From Terrilactibacillus sp. S3-3 (lineage in GTDB: Bacteria > Bacillota > Bacilli > Bacillales > Sporolactobacillaceae): DNA of 64,000 nt. This document shows positions 8,742-20,104 of this stretch, one piece after another. The position numbers and the translations under genes are program-made. The number at the start of each line of letters is the position of its first letter. Within the stretch, counting starts at the first letter, position 1. The stretch lies in the NCBI GenBank assembly GCA_030437565.1, contig CP129291.1, forward strand, positions 2,852,001 through 2,916,000. The letters are read 5' to 3'. The notes under the pieces were generated by a model that searched no databases, had not been told where the DNA came from, and saw only the letters and a program-made list of their open reading frames with translations.

Positions 8742-10109
8742 GTGCAGAAACGATTACTCGTCCCCTCTCTTATATTTATCGCGCTTGTCGTTGCTGTTGT
8801 CGGCAGTCTGGGAGCGCCGTTGATCACAAGTGTTTCTATCTCTTATGGCGTCCCATTAGACGTTGCCCAGTGGACATTAACCGTTGCGCTGCTTACCGGT
8901 GCGGTAGCCACTCCGATCCTCGGCAGGCTTGGTGCGGGGCCTAACCGTCGAAAAGTCATTCTTTACTCGTTGATTTTAATATTTTCAGGAAGTGTGCTTA
9001 CTGTACTGCCGCTGACGTTCGTTTGGCTATTGATTGGCCGGGCCGCACAGGGGATAGGACTTTCCCTCACCGCTTTAATGATGGGCGTTGCCCGCGACCA
9101 ATTAAACCGAAAGAAAGCCGGCACGACGATCGCTCTTCTGTCGGTTGCCTCCACCATAGGTGTTGGCTTCGGCTACCCATTAGCCGGGCTGTTAACGGAT
9201 CTTGGAGGCTTGCGCGCCGCGTATGGATTAGGTGTAGTCATAACGGGCATGGCGCTAATGATGGCATGGCTGACAATTCCGGAAGCGCCTGCAGGTCGGG
9301 CAGCCAAGGTAGATATTCCGGGCGCTTTAATGCTTGTTTCTGGTTTATTCATATTGCTTATCGTGATCAGTGAAAGAAGTCTTTGGGATTCTTACCCTGT
9401 TATATCACCCGTTCTTCTTATTGCTATTTTGTTGCTTGTCTTGTGGGTCTGGTATGAGAAACAGGCGGCTTCACCTCTGATTGGTTGAAAAACTTCTCAT
9501 GCATCCTGCTGTGGCTGGTGCAAATATGGTAATGTTCTTGGGAGGGATCGGTATGTATCTACTCCTTACTTTAGTGACCCGATATGTGCAGACACCAGCT
9601 TCTGCCGGATACGGTTTTGGCGCCTCTGTCTTTCGTTCAGGACTCGTATTAGTCCCATTTTCTGTCCTAGGTTTCATTGGTGGAATATTTAAAACACTGC
9701 TCGGCAAACATATGACTTCATTTATCATTTTGTCGAGTAGTTCTGCTATTGTTTTTGTCGCCTTAACGTTCTTTGCACTAAACCGATTAGAATTGTGGGA
9801 ATCCTTTGTAACAATGGGATTGTTAGGATTCGGAGTTGGCGCATTTTCTGCAGCGATGCCGGACGTTATCCTCCAAATCACACCGACAAGCGAAACATCC
9901 GCTGCAATGAGTTTTAATCAGATCATACGCAGTATCGGCTTCTCTATCGGCAGCGCACTCAGCGGACTCATTCTCTCTGCATATACCGCCAGCGGACAAA
10001 CATTTCCCGTAGAACGGGGGGTTATACTACCGCTGCTTTGGCAGGTGCTGCGGCAATGATCGCTACAACCGCAGTGAGTATCGTTTTATGGAAAAAGCAG
10101 CGAAAATGA
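8742..10109 (+). CDS. MFS drug-type exporter (DHA2-like), frameshifted
   Basis: GTG 8742 follows AAAGGAGG. The joined frames give about 455 residues with many hydrophobic helices, LGRLGAGPNRRKVILYS after TM2 and GRAAQGIGLSLTALMMGVARDQL (motif C region), as in DHA2-like exporters. Frame changes lie near 9480 and at the GGGGGG run near 10016-10021, after which GYTTAALAGAAAMIATTAVSIVLWKK ends at TGA 10107-10109. The divergent XRE/MmyB gene suggests substrate-induced efflux. Substrate unknown. Confidence 0.8.
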
Positions 10110-10361
10110 TCATTATATAGCGCCGGCGGGTGTCTGAACGGCGCAGCGAATGGGCGGTCGTGTTTCATCTTGCAATAAGTTTTTAGCCACTTTCAATCAT
10201 CGCAAAAAAAAAAATGCCTTAGCCACCGTTAAGTAGCAAAGGCGCATCTGAGTTTCTGTTTTATATTTCTTAGACTGACTTACCAGGCCGTATAATAGAA
10301 TTTACTTACGGAATGCAGGCCTCGACATCATGTTAATAGTCAAACCGTCGCTTCTCTCCAT

Positions 10362-11590
10362 TCATTTTTTCCGCATCAAGAAATAAGGTTCGACAGGCCG
10401 ATCGACGGTCATCCGCACCGTCATCATCATCGGATTCGGGGCGCGATCGATCGCTATTCCGTCCTCATCCCATAAATCATGGACAACCTGTTTGAAATGG
10501 ACGAAGCCCGGACCGTAAAATTCGACTTCTTCGCCGACTCCGAAATTATTTCGCTGCTGCAGAGTCGCCACTTTCGTATCCGGATCGTAGGCCATCACTT
10601 GAGCGGCAAACGTATATTTTGGAATTTTGCGTGGCTTACCGAATAATTGCTCTTTCTCTGTCGGCACTTGATAGTAGAAACCGGTTGATAAATCGCGTTG
10701 GGCGACCTTCCAGATTTCCTCTTCCCATGCCGGGTCAAAAACAAAGTGGTCGGGGTCCTCGCAGTAAGCATCGACCACCCGGCGGTAAACATTAGAAACG
10801 GTTGAGACATAATGAATCGACTTCATCCGCCCCTCAATTTTCAAACTGTTCACCCCTGCTTCAATCATATCAGGGATGTGGTGCAGCATCGATAAATCGA
10901 CGGCGCTCATCGAAAACGGCTCGGCATTGACGGGAATTAATGTTTTCGGCGTCGGGCCGTCCATTTCGAATAAGTCATACTTCCAGCGGCAGGATTGAGC
11001 GCAGCCGCCGCGATTGGCATCGCGGTTGGCCATATGATTGGAGAGCGTGCAGCGACCGGAATAGGAGATGCACATCGCCCCGTGTATGAAGGCTTCGATT
11101 TCCACATCCGTGTACCGGCGCATTTCCTTTATTTCTTCAATCCCGACTTCGCGGGCCAGCACAACGCGTTCCAGCCCCTCTTGACGCCAAAATTCCAGCG
11201 TTTTATAATTCGTTGCCGATGCCTGCGTTGACAAATGGACAGGCAGCCCGGGCGCCGCTTCGAAGCAAATCGCAATCATCGCCGGGTCGGAGACAATCAC
11301 CGCATCGATGCCGATATCCCTTAATGTTTTAAAAAAGTTGCCCGCTCCCTCAGAGTCGCCTTCATGGGCAACCATATTCGCCGCCACGTAGACTTTGGCC
11401 TTTCGATTGTGAGCGAACTCAATGCCTTCCTTCATCTCTTCGTAAGAGAAATTGCCGGCTCTTGAGCGCAAACCATAGGCTTGGCCGCCGATATAAACAG
11501 CATCCGCACCGTAGCGAATCGCCATTTTCAATTTTTCCAGATTACCTGCCGGTGCCAAAACTTCCGGCTTATTTACTATTTTTTTCTCAT
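10362..11590 (-). CDS. trhP2: U32 peptidase-family tRNA hydroxylation protein TrhP2 (YrrO)
   Basis: About 400 aa, with the U32 signature EAFIHGAMCISYSGRCTLSNHM and cysteines GGCAQSCRWKYD that fit an iron-sulfur site. U32 proteins of this pair make 5-hydroxyuridine at tRNA position 34, using prephenate-derived hydroxyl. The best start is ATG 11590 behind GAGAGGAAG, but a seven-A run after it shifts the frame; the continuous frame enters at PEVLAPAGN. The gene lies downstream of trhP1 in the order seen in Bacillus yrrN-yrrO. Confidence 0.85.
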
Positions 11591-11718
11591 TTTTGCTTCC
11601 TCTCTTATAATTGACATGACTTGGACAAATCCAAGAAACGGTTCGAGTTCAACACTAAAAAAGTCATGGTCACTTTATGTCACTCAGGCAGCAGACCTGA
11701 AAGCTGCCGTCGGATTTT

Positions 11719-12633
11719 TTATTTCACATCATCAGGATTTTTCAAATAGAAACCGGTTCCGAGCGGACGCGCGGCCGGCTGCAAGTCCTTCAGCTGATTA
11801 TCGAAAGCGGCCGGGACAAAACTGCCGGCTTCCAGCGCTTCTTTTGCTTTAACAAAAAGCGCGGCGATCTCGACAAAGGGCTGTCCCGAAAGCAGTACGC
11901 CGTCAAGTTTCCAGGTGAGCAGATTGTTTTTATACAACTCATCCAGATAAGGCATCAGCGATAAATCTTCGGTTGAAAAAATATGGGTGCCGTTTTCGTC
12001 CTCGTAGATTGGATATTGGCTCTCCGCATCTTTGGGATCGCGAAGATACAGCCCGCGCTCTTTATCGCTTGATTCCGGCAACTTGGCGTAATGATAGTAG
12101 TTCGTGACGAGCGGCCGCTTCGACTGATGAATGCATGTCGGCCCGTAAACCTGGACCTCGATCGGCGCGTCCAGCTGATTTTGAATCTCAGTCAGTTCGA
12201 TTAACGTCAATTCACGGGCAGCAACCGCCCCGATTGCTCCTCGTTTCACCCAAAAAGCGATTTGCTCGGCGGACGTGACCAGTGTCTGAGCATCATAAAT
12301 AAACGGAATATCCAGACCCATCTCTTTTAACAATAAAATGGCTCCGGGATCGCCGACTGTGATCGCATCTATTTTTTATTTTTGCCAGCTGTTTCAAATA
12401 ATCCGGAAGCTGCTCAATCAATGTTCATTGTGCATTAAACCATTGACGGCAACCGTTACTTTTCGTTTTCGTTCATGAGCAAGCTCCGCAATGCGTCCAA
12501 TCTCTTCCGGGCTTAAAGCATTTGGCAGTCGGAGCCCGAATGGATGGCCGCCGACGTATAGCGTGTCCACCCCTGCTTCAAGTAACGCCTCTGCCTGCTG
12601 AATCGACTCGGCAGTTGCAATAATATTTACCAC
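11719..12633 (-). CDS. trhP1: U32 peptidase-family protein TrhP1 (YrrN), frameshifted
   Basis: The joined frames give about 305 aa, the usual YrrN length. The start is probably GTG 12633, six bases after GGAGGG, giving VVNIIATAESIQQAEALLEAGVDTLYVGG. Frame changes lie near 12420 (LMHNE to LIEQLPDYLKQLAK) and near 12370 (an A/T-rich run), then KEMGLDIPFIYDAQTLVTSAEQ and the U32 barrel. It partners TrhP2, encoded 128 bp downstream, in tRNA wobble uridine hydroxylation. Confidence 0.8.
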
Positions 12634-12810
12634 ACTGTTCCCTCCATTATGAATATCTCCGCATAGGGCAGTGAACATTCGGCTTTTTAGCTGTAAACAT
12701 TATAACACTTACTCCCTACATTTAAATCTTCTTTTAAAATAAGACTTATATAGGAAAAATCTGTTATCCGACATTATCCTCGTCATCCGATATTGACGGC
12801 ATTTCAATCC

Positions 12811-13140
12811 GGCCTAAACACCGAACCTAGCCCAATTTGTATAAAAAAGCGGAAATCTTGTAAATAAACGATGAAAAATCGTTAATAAATCTCAAAAAGT
12901 TGTATAAAGAGTCGGGCCAAAACCAGGCCCAGCACACAACTTGTATAAAAAAGCGGAAATCTTATAAATAAACAATGAAAAGTCGTTAATAAATCTCAAA
13001 AAGTTGTATAAAAAGTCGGCCTAAACACCGAACCTAGCACAACTTGTATAAAAAAGCGGAAATCTTGTAAATAAACAATGAAAAGTCGTTAATAAATCTC
13101 AAAAAGTTGTATAAAGAGTCGGCTCAAAACCGGGCCCAGT
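12811..13140. repeat. Non-coding tandem repeat, about 104 bp x 3
   Basis: Three copies start at the TGTATAAAAAAGCGG motif (12838, 12942, 13045; period 103-104 bp). Each copy holds two related sub-motifs, TTGTATAAAAAAGCGG and GTTGTATAAA(G/A)AGTCGG, and a small AACGAT/ATCGTT inverted repeat that is perfect only in copy 1. No coding frame spans the array. Confidence 0.85.
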
Positions 13141-13314
13141 CCGACTAGGCCGCTTACCTTTGGCGTTTTCATTAATTGTGCTATGATGATTTTATTAGGA
13201 AGCGATCACCAGTCCCGGGCGGGTCGCACAAGAACAGGTATGGCAAGGCTTCTCAATACGTTTGCCGGCCATGCCCGCATATTTTTTTCAATCTTTCAAG
13301 AACGAGGCGGTAAA

Positions 13315-14189
13315 ATGATCGGATTTATTGGTTTAGGTATGATGGGAAAACGGATGGCCTCTCAACTTTTGAAAAATGGAGAAAAATTGATTGTTTATAA
13401 TCGGACAAAAAGCAAGGCGAGCGCCCTGCCCTTGCTTGAGGAAGGAGCGAAATGGGCGGATTCGCCGCAAGCCGTCGCTCAAAAAGCCGAGACGATATTC
13501 ACCATGCTGACCAGCCGGAAAGCCGTGGAAATCATGGCGCTCGGTCAAGAAGGATTTTTGCATAAAATGAAAGACGGCAGTCTCTGGGTCGACTGCAGCA
13601 CGGTCGATCCTGCTTTTTCAATTAAAATGGCAAAAGAGGCCGCAAAAAGAGGTGTTAGATTTCTCGACGCCCCAGTTGCGGGTTCGCTTATTCCCGCAGA
13701 AGAAGGTAAATTGACTTTTTACGTTGGCGGCAGCCAGAATGATCTTGCCGAAGTCCGGCCGCTCTTAAACATCATGGGCCAGTCTGTCCAATATAAAGGA
13801 AAAAGCGGAAGCGGATCAGCCATGAAACTAGTGAGCAATCTGCTTCTCGGCCAAACGATGACCGCTTTCGCCGAAGCCATTGCCCTTGGCGAAGGCCTCG
13901 GGCTTGAGAAAGAAAACATTATCAACACCCTTCTCGGCGGCGGTCGGTCGCCGCTCCTTTCTTAACTGGAAAAAAAGAAAAAATAGTAAAGGGCAGCTTC
14001 GATAACACGGAATTCAAGCTTGAGAGTATGGAAAAAGACTTCGAACTCGCGACAGAAACCGCTTATTCAAACGGACTTGCCTTGCCCGTTGCCAACACGG
14101 TGAAATCCATTTACGGGTTGGCCAAACAATACGGCCTTGGTCAAAAAGATTTTTCAGCGATATATGCCTTTTTAAAAAAAAATAAATAA
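13315..14189 (+). CDS. NAD(P)-dependent 3-hydroxyisobutyrate dehydrogenase-family oxidoreductase, frameshifted
   Basis: ATG 13315, after GAGGCGG, opens MIGFIGLGMMGKRMA, the Rossmann GxGxMG motif. The substrate-site segments FLDAPVAGS and GSAMKLVSNLLLG (catalytic Lys) follow. The frame shifts near 13955, after which PFLTGKKEKIVKGSFDNTEFKLESMEKDFELATE and a C-terminal helix lead to TAA 14187-14189, giving about 290 aa. The family reduces or oxidises beta-hydroxyacids such as 3-hydroxyisobutyrate or tartronate semialdehyde. Substrate is not settled by context; upstream frame extension to 13183 lacks an SD site. Confidence 0.82.
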
Positions 14190-14235
14190 GAACAGGCAAA
14201 AGCTGCAACCCTGTATTTTCTGAAATTATGAAAAA

Positions 14236-14278
14236 GGCTGTTTCATCAGTCGCTTTTTGACCATGAAACAGCCTTTTG
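14236..14278 (+). terminator. Terminator after the HIBADH-like gene
   Basis: GGCTGTTTCAT (14236-14246) pairs with ATGAAACAGCC (14263-14273), followed by TTTT. Confidence 0.8.
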
Positions 14279-14370
14279 CCTCACCCCATCATCCTTGTGG
14301 GGCAGCTTTTCTCTTTGTCTATTTTTCTATGAAGGGAATTTGTATATATACGTGCCTGCTCCCTTTCTTT

Positions 14371-15171
14371 TTATTGTTCAGTGATTTTTTCTTTTCCAAA
14401 AGCATCCAGGCTTTCCGGGATCGTCTGTCCTCCTCCGTCAACCACAAGCGTCTGCCCAGTGATATATCCGGCGCCCTCTGAGGCAAAAAAGAGGGCGGCA
14501 TGGGCCATGTCATCAATGGTGCCGAGACGCTTTAACGGAACGGAAGCCGCCATGCTGTTCAGATAAGCCTCGCCCATATCCCGCAGGCCTTCTGTCATGA
14601 CATTGCCGGGCATGATCGCATTGATCGTAATGCCATGCGGCGCCAGTTCCAAAGCCGCGCTTCTCATAAAGCCGAGCTGCGCCGCTTTGCTAGCGCCGTA
14701 GTGAGACCATCCGGCATAGCCCGTCAGCGGTCCGGTTATGGAAGATGTCATGATAATCCGGCCGCCGTCCGACCGTTTCAAATACGGGAGACTGGCTTGA
14801 ACCGTAAAGAAAGTTCCTTTTACATTGGTGTTCATGACCGCGTCCCACTCCGCGCCGCTTATGTCTTCCAGCGATGCGCTTGGAAAAATACCGGCATTCG
14901 CGCAAATGATGTCTATTCCGCCGAAACTGCCATTGACCTTTTTCGCCAGCTGTTTCATCGATTCCAAGCTTGTGACATCGCCTTCAAAGGCATAGGCTTT
15001 CCCGCCGCCCGCCACGATTTCCGCGGCCGAACATTCCGCTTCTTCCCTGTGTCTTGAAACAACGGCGACACTGGCCCCTGCGCCGGCGAAAGCTTGAGCG
15101 ATGCCTTTGCCGATTCCTTTGCTCGCTCCTGTCACCACAACCGTTTTATTTTCAAAAGATAACACCATCAT
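14371..15171 (-). CDS. Short-chain dehydrogenase/reductase (FabG-like)
   Basis: Intact, 266 aa, classical SDR: TGASKGIGKGIA cofactor loop, NAG motif (ICANAGIF), catalytic Ser (MTSSITG), YGASK catalytic Tyr/Lys, and a C-terminal ITGQTLVVDGGG. ATG 15171 is chosen because AAGGAG lies six bases upstream; the same frame stays open further upstream but only as readthrough into the permease gene. It is the last gene of the amine oxidase-permease-SDR series and may act on the aldehyde or alcohol made there. Confidence 0.85.
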   Translation of the reverse strand: MMVLSFENKTVVVTGASKGIGKGIAQAFAGAGASVAVVSRHREEAECSAAEIVAGGGKAYAFEGDVTSLESMKQLAKKVNGSFGGIDIICANAGIFPSASLEDISGAEWDAVMNTNVKGTFFTVQASLPYLKRSDGGRIIMTSSITGPLTGYAGWSHYGASKAAQLGFMRSAALELAPHGITINAIMPGNVMTEGLRDMGEAYLNSMAASVPLKRLGTIDDMAHAALFFASEGAGYITGQTLVVDGGGQTIPESLDAFGKEKITEQ

Positions 15172-15193
15172 CCATTCTCCTTTCAACATTGGT

Positions 15194-16627
15194 TCATAAT
15201 TGCAAAGACGGCGGCAATTCGCGGAAACCCTTCGTTTTAACGGCCAGGAACACGGCGCCGAGGACCAGCCAGCCCGTACCGATGATCTGCGCCAAATGAT
15301 CCATGCTCGACCAGACATAGACGATGACCGCAAATCCCATCAATGGCAGAGCCAAATAACGAATGTGGCGCCAGCCGCTTGGCTTCCATCCCTTGATGCT
15401 GCCAAGCGACAACGGTGATTCCCTTTTTTTCTTAATGTAATAAAGCCAAATGACCGACAGATTCAACATCGCGAAGGCAAACAGAGCCCCGTAGTTAACG
15501 AGGTTAGATAAAGTAGAGATATTGACGCTGACACCTAGTACAAATTCGATGAGAACAATCAGAATGATATTCCAGTGAGGGGTTTTCCATCTTTTATTTA
15601 CTTTGGCAAAGACGGCCTTTGGCAAAAGGTTGTCCCGCCCCATGCCGTACAGTAATCTTGCTCCGGCTGCCGTGGCGACCAAGTTAAATACGGCCAGTTC
15701 AGTCAGATAACCGGCTGTGAAAAAGATCGTGAATCCTTCGCCGCCCGTCATTCTTGTAACTTGGAACAAAGCTGTATTGACCCAAGTTTCGCTGTGAATA
15801 TGTGAGGCCCAATCCGGAATCACCAGCATGCCGAAATAACCGCAGGCGAACATTGTGAGTGTGCCGATCCCGACGCACCAATAGATCGCTCTCGGTATAT
15901 CCTTTTTTTCGGGCGGCGCGTCTCTCCGCGCAGTGTGTCGTAATCGCGTCAAAGCCAAGAAAACTGATGACGGCAAGCGACGTCGCCGAGGCTAAAGCCG
16001 AGAAACTGGAAAAATGAAACGGCTCGGCACTGATTAGAGTGCCGGTGCCCATATGGTCGGCCTGCACGGCATGGGCCCATACCAAGATGGACAGCCAGAT
16101 GACAAATTCGCCGATAACCAATAACCAGAGGCCCATTTTTGAGAGTAATTCCACACCGAACAAATTGAGCAGTCCGATGCCGACTGAAAAGATGGCGAGA
16201 AGAACCCAATAAGGAACGGGGAAATATTGCTGGGCAAAATAAGCGGAACTTGCGGCGGTGACAGATGGAATCAAAATATAATCCAATGTCAAAACCCAGC
16301 CGGAGATGAACCCAAGGTGAATGTTCCAGCCTCTTCCGACATAGCTGTAAACCGAGCCGGCGAGCGGAAAATTGCGCACCATCACCGAATAACTGAACGC
16401 CGTCAGCAGCATCGCGATGCCTGCAAACAAAAAGGCAAAGCAACGGTACCGACGGACATTTGAAGCAATATTCCAAATATTATAGCCGGGGCAATCGGCA
16501 CCATATAGTTTAATCCAAATGCGGTTAGCTGCCACACATTCATTGTTCTGTCCAGTTCCTGAGTATATCCATATTTTGATAAATCCGGAATATCACTTTG
16601 AACGAGTTCTTTATTGGCGATTGACAT
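15194..16627 (-). CDS. APC-family amino acid/amine permease, frameshifted
   Basis: ATG 16627 follows AAAGGAGGT. Joined frames give about 475 aa and 12 helices: FGLNYMVPIAPAIIFG in TM1, FPLAGSVYSYV, FLGFDAITT, then EKKDIPRAIY and GRDNLLPKAVFAKVNKRWKTPHWN. These are typical of the APC superfamily. Frame changes lie near 16440 and 15930. Placed between an amine oxidase and an SDR, it probably imports the amine that the oxidase uses. Confidence 0.82.
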
Positions 16628-16776
16628 TTTGCATACCTCCTTTGATTTTCAATGGTTTATAAAAGACTTTCGAAAACGACTAAATCTCAAATCCATCTGC
16701 ATCGGGGCTGTGAAAGGTATTAAAAATGCTCATAAAGGTACAGCTTCAAGCCCAAAAGCCGCAGACTGTTTGCCGA

Positions 16777-18715
16777 TTAATGGTGTTCGTGTTCACAATG
16801 CGATCCGTGCTTTTTTTCAGACGGCGGCACATCTATTGCCGGATTTTGATCAAAAAAGCCAACCGGTTTTAACATGAAACCAATATAAGAAACCGGCATC
16901 ACCGGCCAATCCTCCGGCCGGATATGATGATGGCCCATTGTGTACCAGAGAACAATATCAGTGTTGTCAAGCGAACGATTCGCCTTTGTCCATCTCGGCA
17001 GCCCGTCTCCTCCCGCGTGTTGATTAGGATAGGCGCCGGAAGCGTATTTTTCTTCTTTATTAAAAGGTGTCACCCAAAGATGATGGTTGATAAAACCGGC
17101 CCGTTTTAATAAGCTGGAATTCTTCGCCGCATAGGAAACGGTATTTTCACCGGGAAAAAGTTTATATGACACTGGCTCGCCGACAATATTTTTCTTTTCC
17201 GGATTGACAATTTTCCAGTATCTTGACGATTCGATATTTAAGTTTCGCATCGCTTCGGATTCAGATTTTAATTGCCGAGCTTTGGCAACAAAGGCATTGC
17301 CGAACGGATTATCTTCTCCCGTTTTTCCTCGCCTTCCGTATTCACTTCATAAACAGAGTTGTTCATACCGTCAATCATCATGTCGAGCCGCACATTAAAA
17401 AAGTGCTGATGATTAGCACCATATAATTGCGGCGCCAGCAAGTTGCCGTATTTTGATTTAACACCCGGGGGCAGGGCCTGCGTATGAAGAATCCCTGTGA
17501 GTTTCACCTCAAATTCAATGCTCCCGTCCTGATAAAAGTACCAAAAAAACCCGTAGTCATAATTTCCAACCGTTGAAATGCTTGATAAGACTAAACGGCG
17601 TGAACGGCGGACTTCGACATGCTCCGTTCGCCAATCGGTATGTTTCCACAGGATGCCGTAATCCTCTTCATGCAGGCAAATCGCATTTGGGATGACGACG
17701 GCGTGGCCTTTGCTGTCAGACATCACGGCATCAAAATAGCGTATTTCTCCGAGGCAGTCGCATCCGAGTTCCAGTGAATTCGCCAGCATACCGATCCCGT
17801 ATTCACCGGCATCAAAGGCATTGTTACGATTGATTGGGCCTGTCGGATCGCCATATGGAACGACCATTTCCGATAAAGAGGCGCGGTAGAGAATCGGCCG
17901 CTCGGTGCCTTTATCAAAATAACTGACCGTATGCAGAACCAGCCCCTCGCGCGGATTGAAACCAAAGCGGATTTTCCACTTTTGCCAGCTGATTTCATGA
18001 CCGTCAATCTGAAAACTCGGGCCTTGTGCTTGAACAATATCCAATGGTTTAATATCATCTCTGATTCTTCCGGCGGCATCCGGTGTATAGTTGCCGTCTC
18101 TTGGCGGCAGCGGAACCGGCCCGTTGTCAACGATGCTGACGACTTCCATTTTGTTCAAATCAACAAAAGCATACAGTCCGGAAATCGGTCTCGCATAGCC
18201 GTTGTCCGCCGGCGATGTTTTCAGCCAGCAAAGCGCTCTGACCAGCCGTTTGCCTTCTTCTTCTTTCAGGCCGAAGTTTCCGGCCGACCACGCGTCAACC
18301 ATCACTAAATCCATGTCGGCGATGCCTCTTTTGCGAATAGCGGTCTGCATGCCCAAGTCATTTTTCACCACTTTCTCGCACGCGGAAAATTCATCTAACA
18401 TAATGGAGGGCTGCACACCAGGATATACTTCCAGGCAATCACTTTTTCATCATTTAAAGACACGATGGCCTCATAAGTCCTGCCGTCCTCGTTATGAAGC
18501 AGAATCAATGCCGCTTCACGTTCGAAGCTGTCACCTTCTTTAAAATTCAACACGATTGACTTTTCCGGTTCATTGAGTGTAAGGCTGACAATCCTAAATG
18601 TATCGTCGAGATTTTTTTCTTTTTTAATAATCGAAACCGCCAAATCGACTTCCTCAACCGTCAATGGTTCCAAGGGGTGTTGAACTTTAATCGTTTCATG
18701 CAAAGGATGTTTCAT
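16777..18715 (-). CDS. Copper-containing primary amine oxidase, frameshifted
   Basis: The joined frames give about 645 aa. The N-terminal domain starts EPLTVEEVDLAVSIIKKEKN. The catalytic domain has the base Asp in AFDAGEYG and the topaquinone precursor Tyr in VGNYDYGFFW. Copper ligands are HQHFFNVRLDM and the later HHHIRPEDWPVMP. The tail ends in a His-rich KHGSHCEHEHH. The enzyme oxidises primary amines to aldehydes with ammonia and hydrogen peroxide. Frame changes lie near 18410 and 17260. It heads the operon with the permease and SDR, opposite the AraC gene. Confidence 0.9.
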
Positions 18716-18869
18716 AGACAGCAGCTCCCTATTTGATTGATTTAAAGCTCTTGATCGTATAAAATGTTTGATATATTAAATATTTTATAATTTTCTATTT
18801 ATTTATTATTGTAAAAATCGGAACAAATGCATCCATGTGATGAAAACCGCTAAAATGAGGTGGGCGAAT

Positions 18870-19695
18870 TTGAATACTGTGGATACTGATTACTATTTGG
18901 GACGCCAGCCCGGGTTTGAAGAGAAACCGGAAACTACATAGAAAAAAAAGAATGTGATCAAACGGATCACTCACCGCTGCTTTTTTACCAATTCACGCTT
19001 AAAAAAAATCGCAATAACTTTATTAAGATGGTACCCGACGGCTGTATAGACATCATCTTTTTTGGAAATTCAACCCGGCCCGCAGCAAAAGTATTTGGCA
19101 GTATCCTTAAAAGTCAATATTTTCTTTATGACTGTGATAATGTTGACTACTTTGGTGTCAGGATACCACCAGGCTATATGTTTGGTGATATCAAATGCCC
19201 GATCCGTGACTTAATCGATCAGTCTTTTGACTTCGAAGAACTATTTGAAGGGAATTACCGAATTGTGGAAAAAATTGCAAATGAGCCATGCTTTGCTAAG
19301 AAAGTCAATCTGTTTAATCAAACGATCGGCCAATCGGTCTATAAAAATGAAAAAACCCCTGCTCTGATCAACCATTCTCTAAAAATGATTTATTCGAGCA
19401 AAGGAAAAATCAATATTCCCTGCTGGCAGATACTTTGGGATGCTCGACTCGAAATCTAAGAAACAAGTTTATCGAGCATGTCGGCATCCCGCCAAAGCTA
19501 TTTTGTGAGATCATCCGTTTTCAATTTGCATTAAATATGCTTAGAGACAACCGGATGACGATTGATGACATTATTTTCGAGTGCGGTTACTACGATCAGG
19601 CGCATATTATCAAGGAGTTCAGGAAATTCGGCCACTCGACGCCGCATGAAATGATTCATTTTTATCATGCATCGCAGCCGCTCCTGTCCGATTAA
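18870..19695 (+). CDS. AraC-family transcriptional regulator, frameshifted
   Basis: The probable start is TTG 18870 after GAGGTGGG. The N-terminal sensing domain (YYLGRQPGFEEKPET, VPDGCIDIIFFGN) resembles DUF6597-type AraC regulators. The C-terminal HTH pair is CSTRNLRNKFIEHVGIPPKLF and TIDDIIFECGYYDQAHIIKEFRKFGHSTP. Frame changes lie near 18940-19000 and 19425. It is divergent from the amine oxidase operon and probably activates it in response to an amine. Confidence 0.8.
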
Positions 19696-19740
19696 GATGG
19701 TGCCAATCTCTGTCATTTTTTCATATGATGCTTCGATAAA

Positions 19741-20006
19741 GTGAAACTTCAATCAGTGGGGGTTTTTCGACGCACAGGACGTGCTAGTGCAGGCGTTGCG
19801 ACAGGACGTCGCGTTTTTAGCCTGCTAATCCCCCGTTGATTGTTGTTGTGGTCCACAGGACGTGGGTCACACAGATGTTGCCACAGGATGTGGCGCCTTT
19901 AGTCTGTGTTCCTAAGCGGGCTTTTACGGGCAGTTATCTCCACCTATGCTTCTTCGAATTCATTAAAGCCTTGAGGTGGGAGTCCTACTGCCCGTTAATG
20001 CGGGAT
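19741..20006 (-). ncRNA. Structured RNA/repeat element with tandem RUCCU-loop hairpins (Bacillaceae-1-like)
   Basis: Four hairpins share one design on the minus strand: a C-G closed loop reading GUCCU or AUCCU (loops at 19776-19780, 19803-19807, 19857-19861, 19885-19889). They form two pairs, each with one free hairpin and one enclosed by a further stem (GCAGGC/GCCTGC at 19789/19820; CACAGA/TCTGTG at 19870/19903). The first pair is wrapped by CAATCA...GGGGG / CCCCC...TGATTG. Twin loops with RUCCU are, as I recall, the hallmark of the Bacillaceae-1 RNA motif. Right of these, 19911-20006 folds into another long stem that recurs at 35345-35493. Confidence 0.55.
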
Positions 20007-20104
20007 AAAAAGTATGTTAGGCCGGGGCCGGCCGCCGGATCGAACTCGTGCCCCATTCTATGTATACTCGCTCGCCGATTTTGGCTTTCCGTTCGTAGAA
20101 TCTA

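Noticed and set aside
10201..10240. Terminator between the MFS gene and trhP2
   Set aside because: Only a 5-bp GCCTT/AAGGC stem with a long loop; too weak to call.
13183..13314. Upstream extension of the HIBADH-like gene
   Set aside because: The Rossmann start MIGFIGLGMMG begins at 13315 with an SD site; the extension has none and no conservation.
14371..15333. 320-residue version of the SDR
   Set aside because: The added N-terminus is permease sequence read out of frame; AAGGAG and the SDR N-terminus fix the start at 15171.
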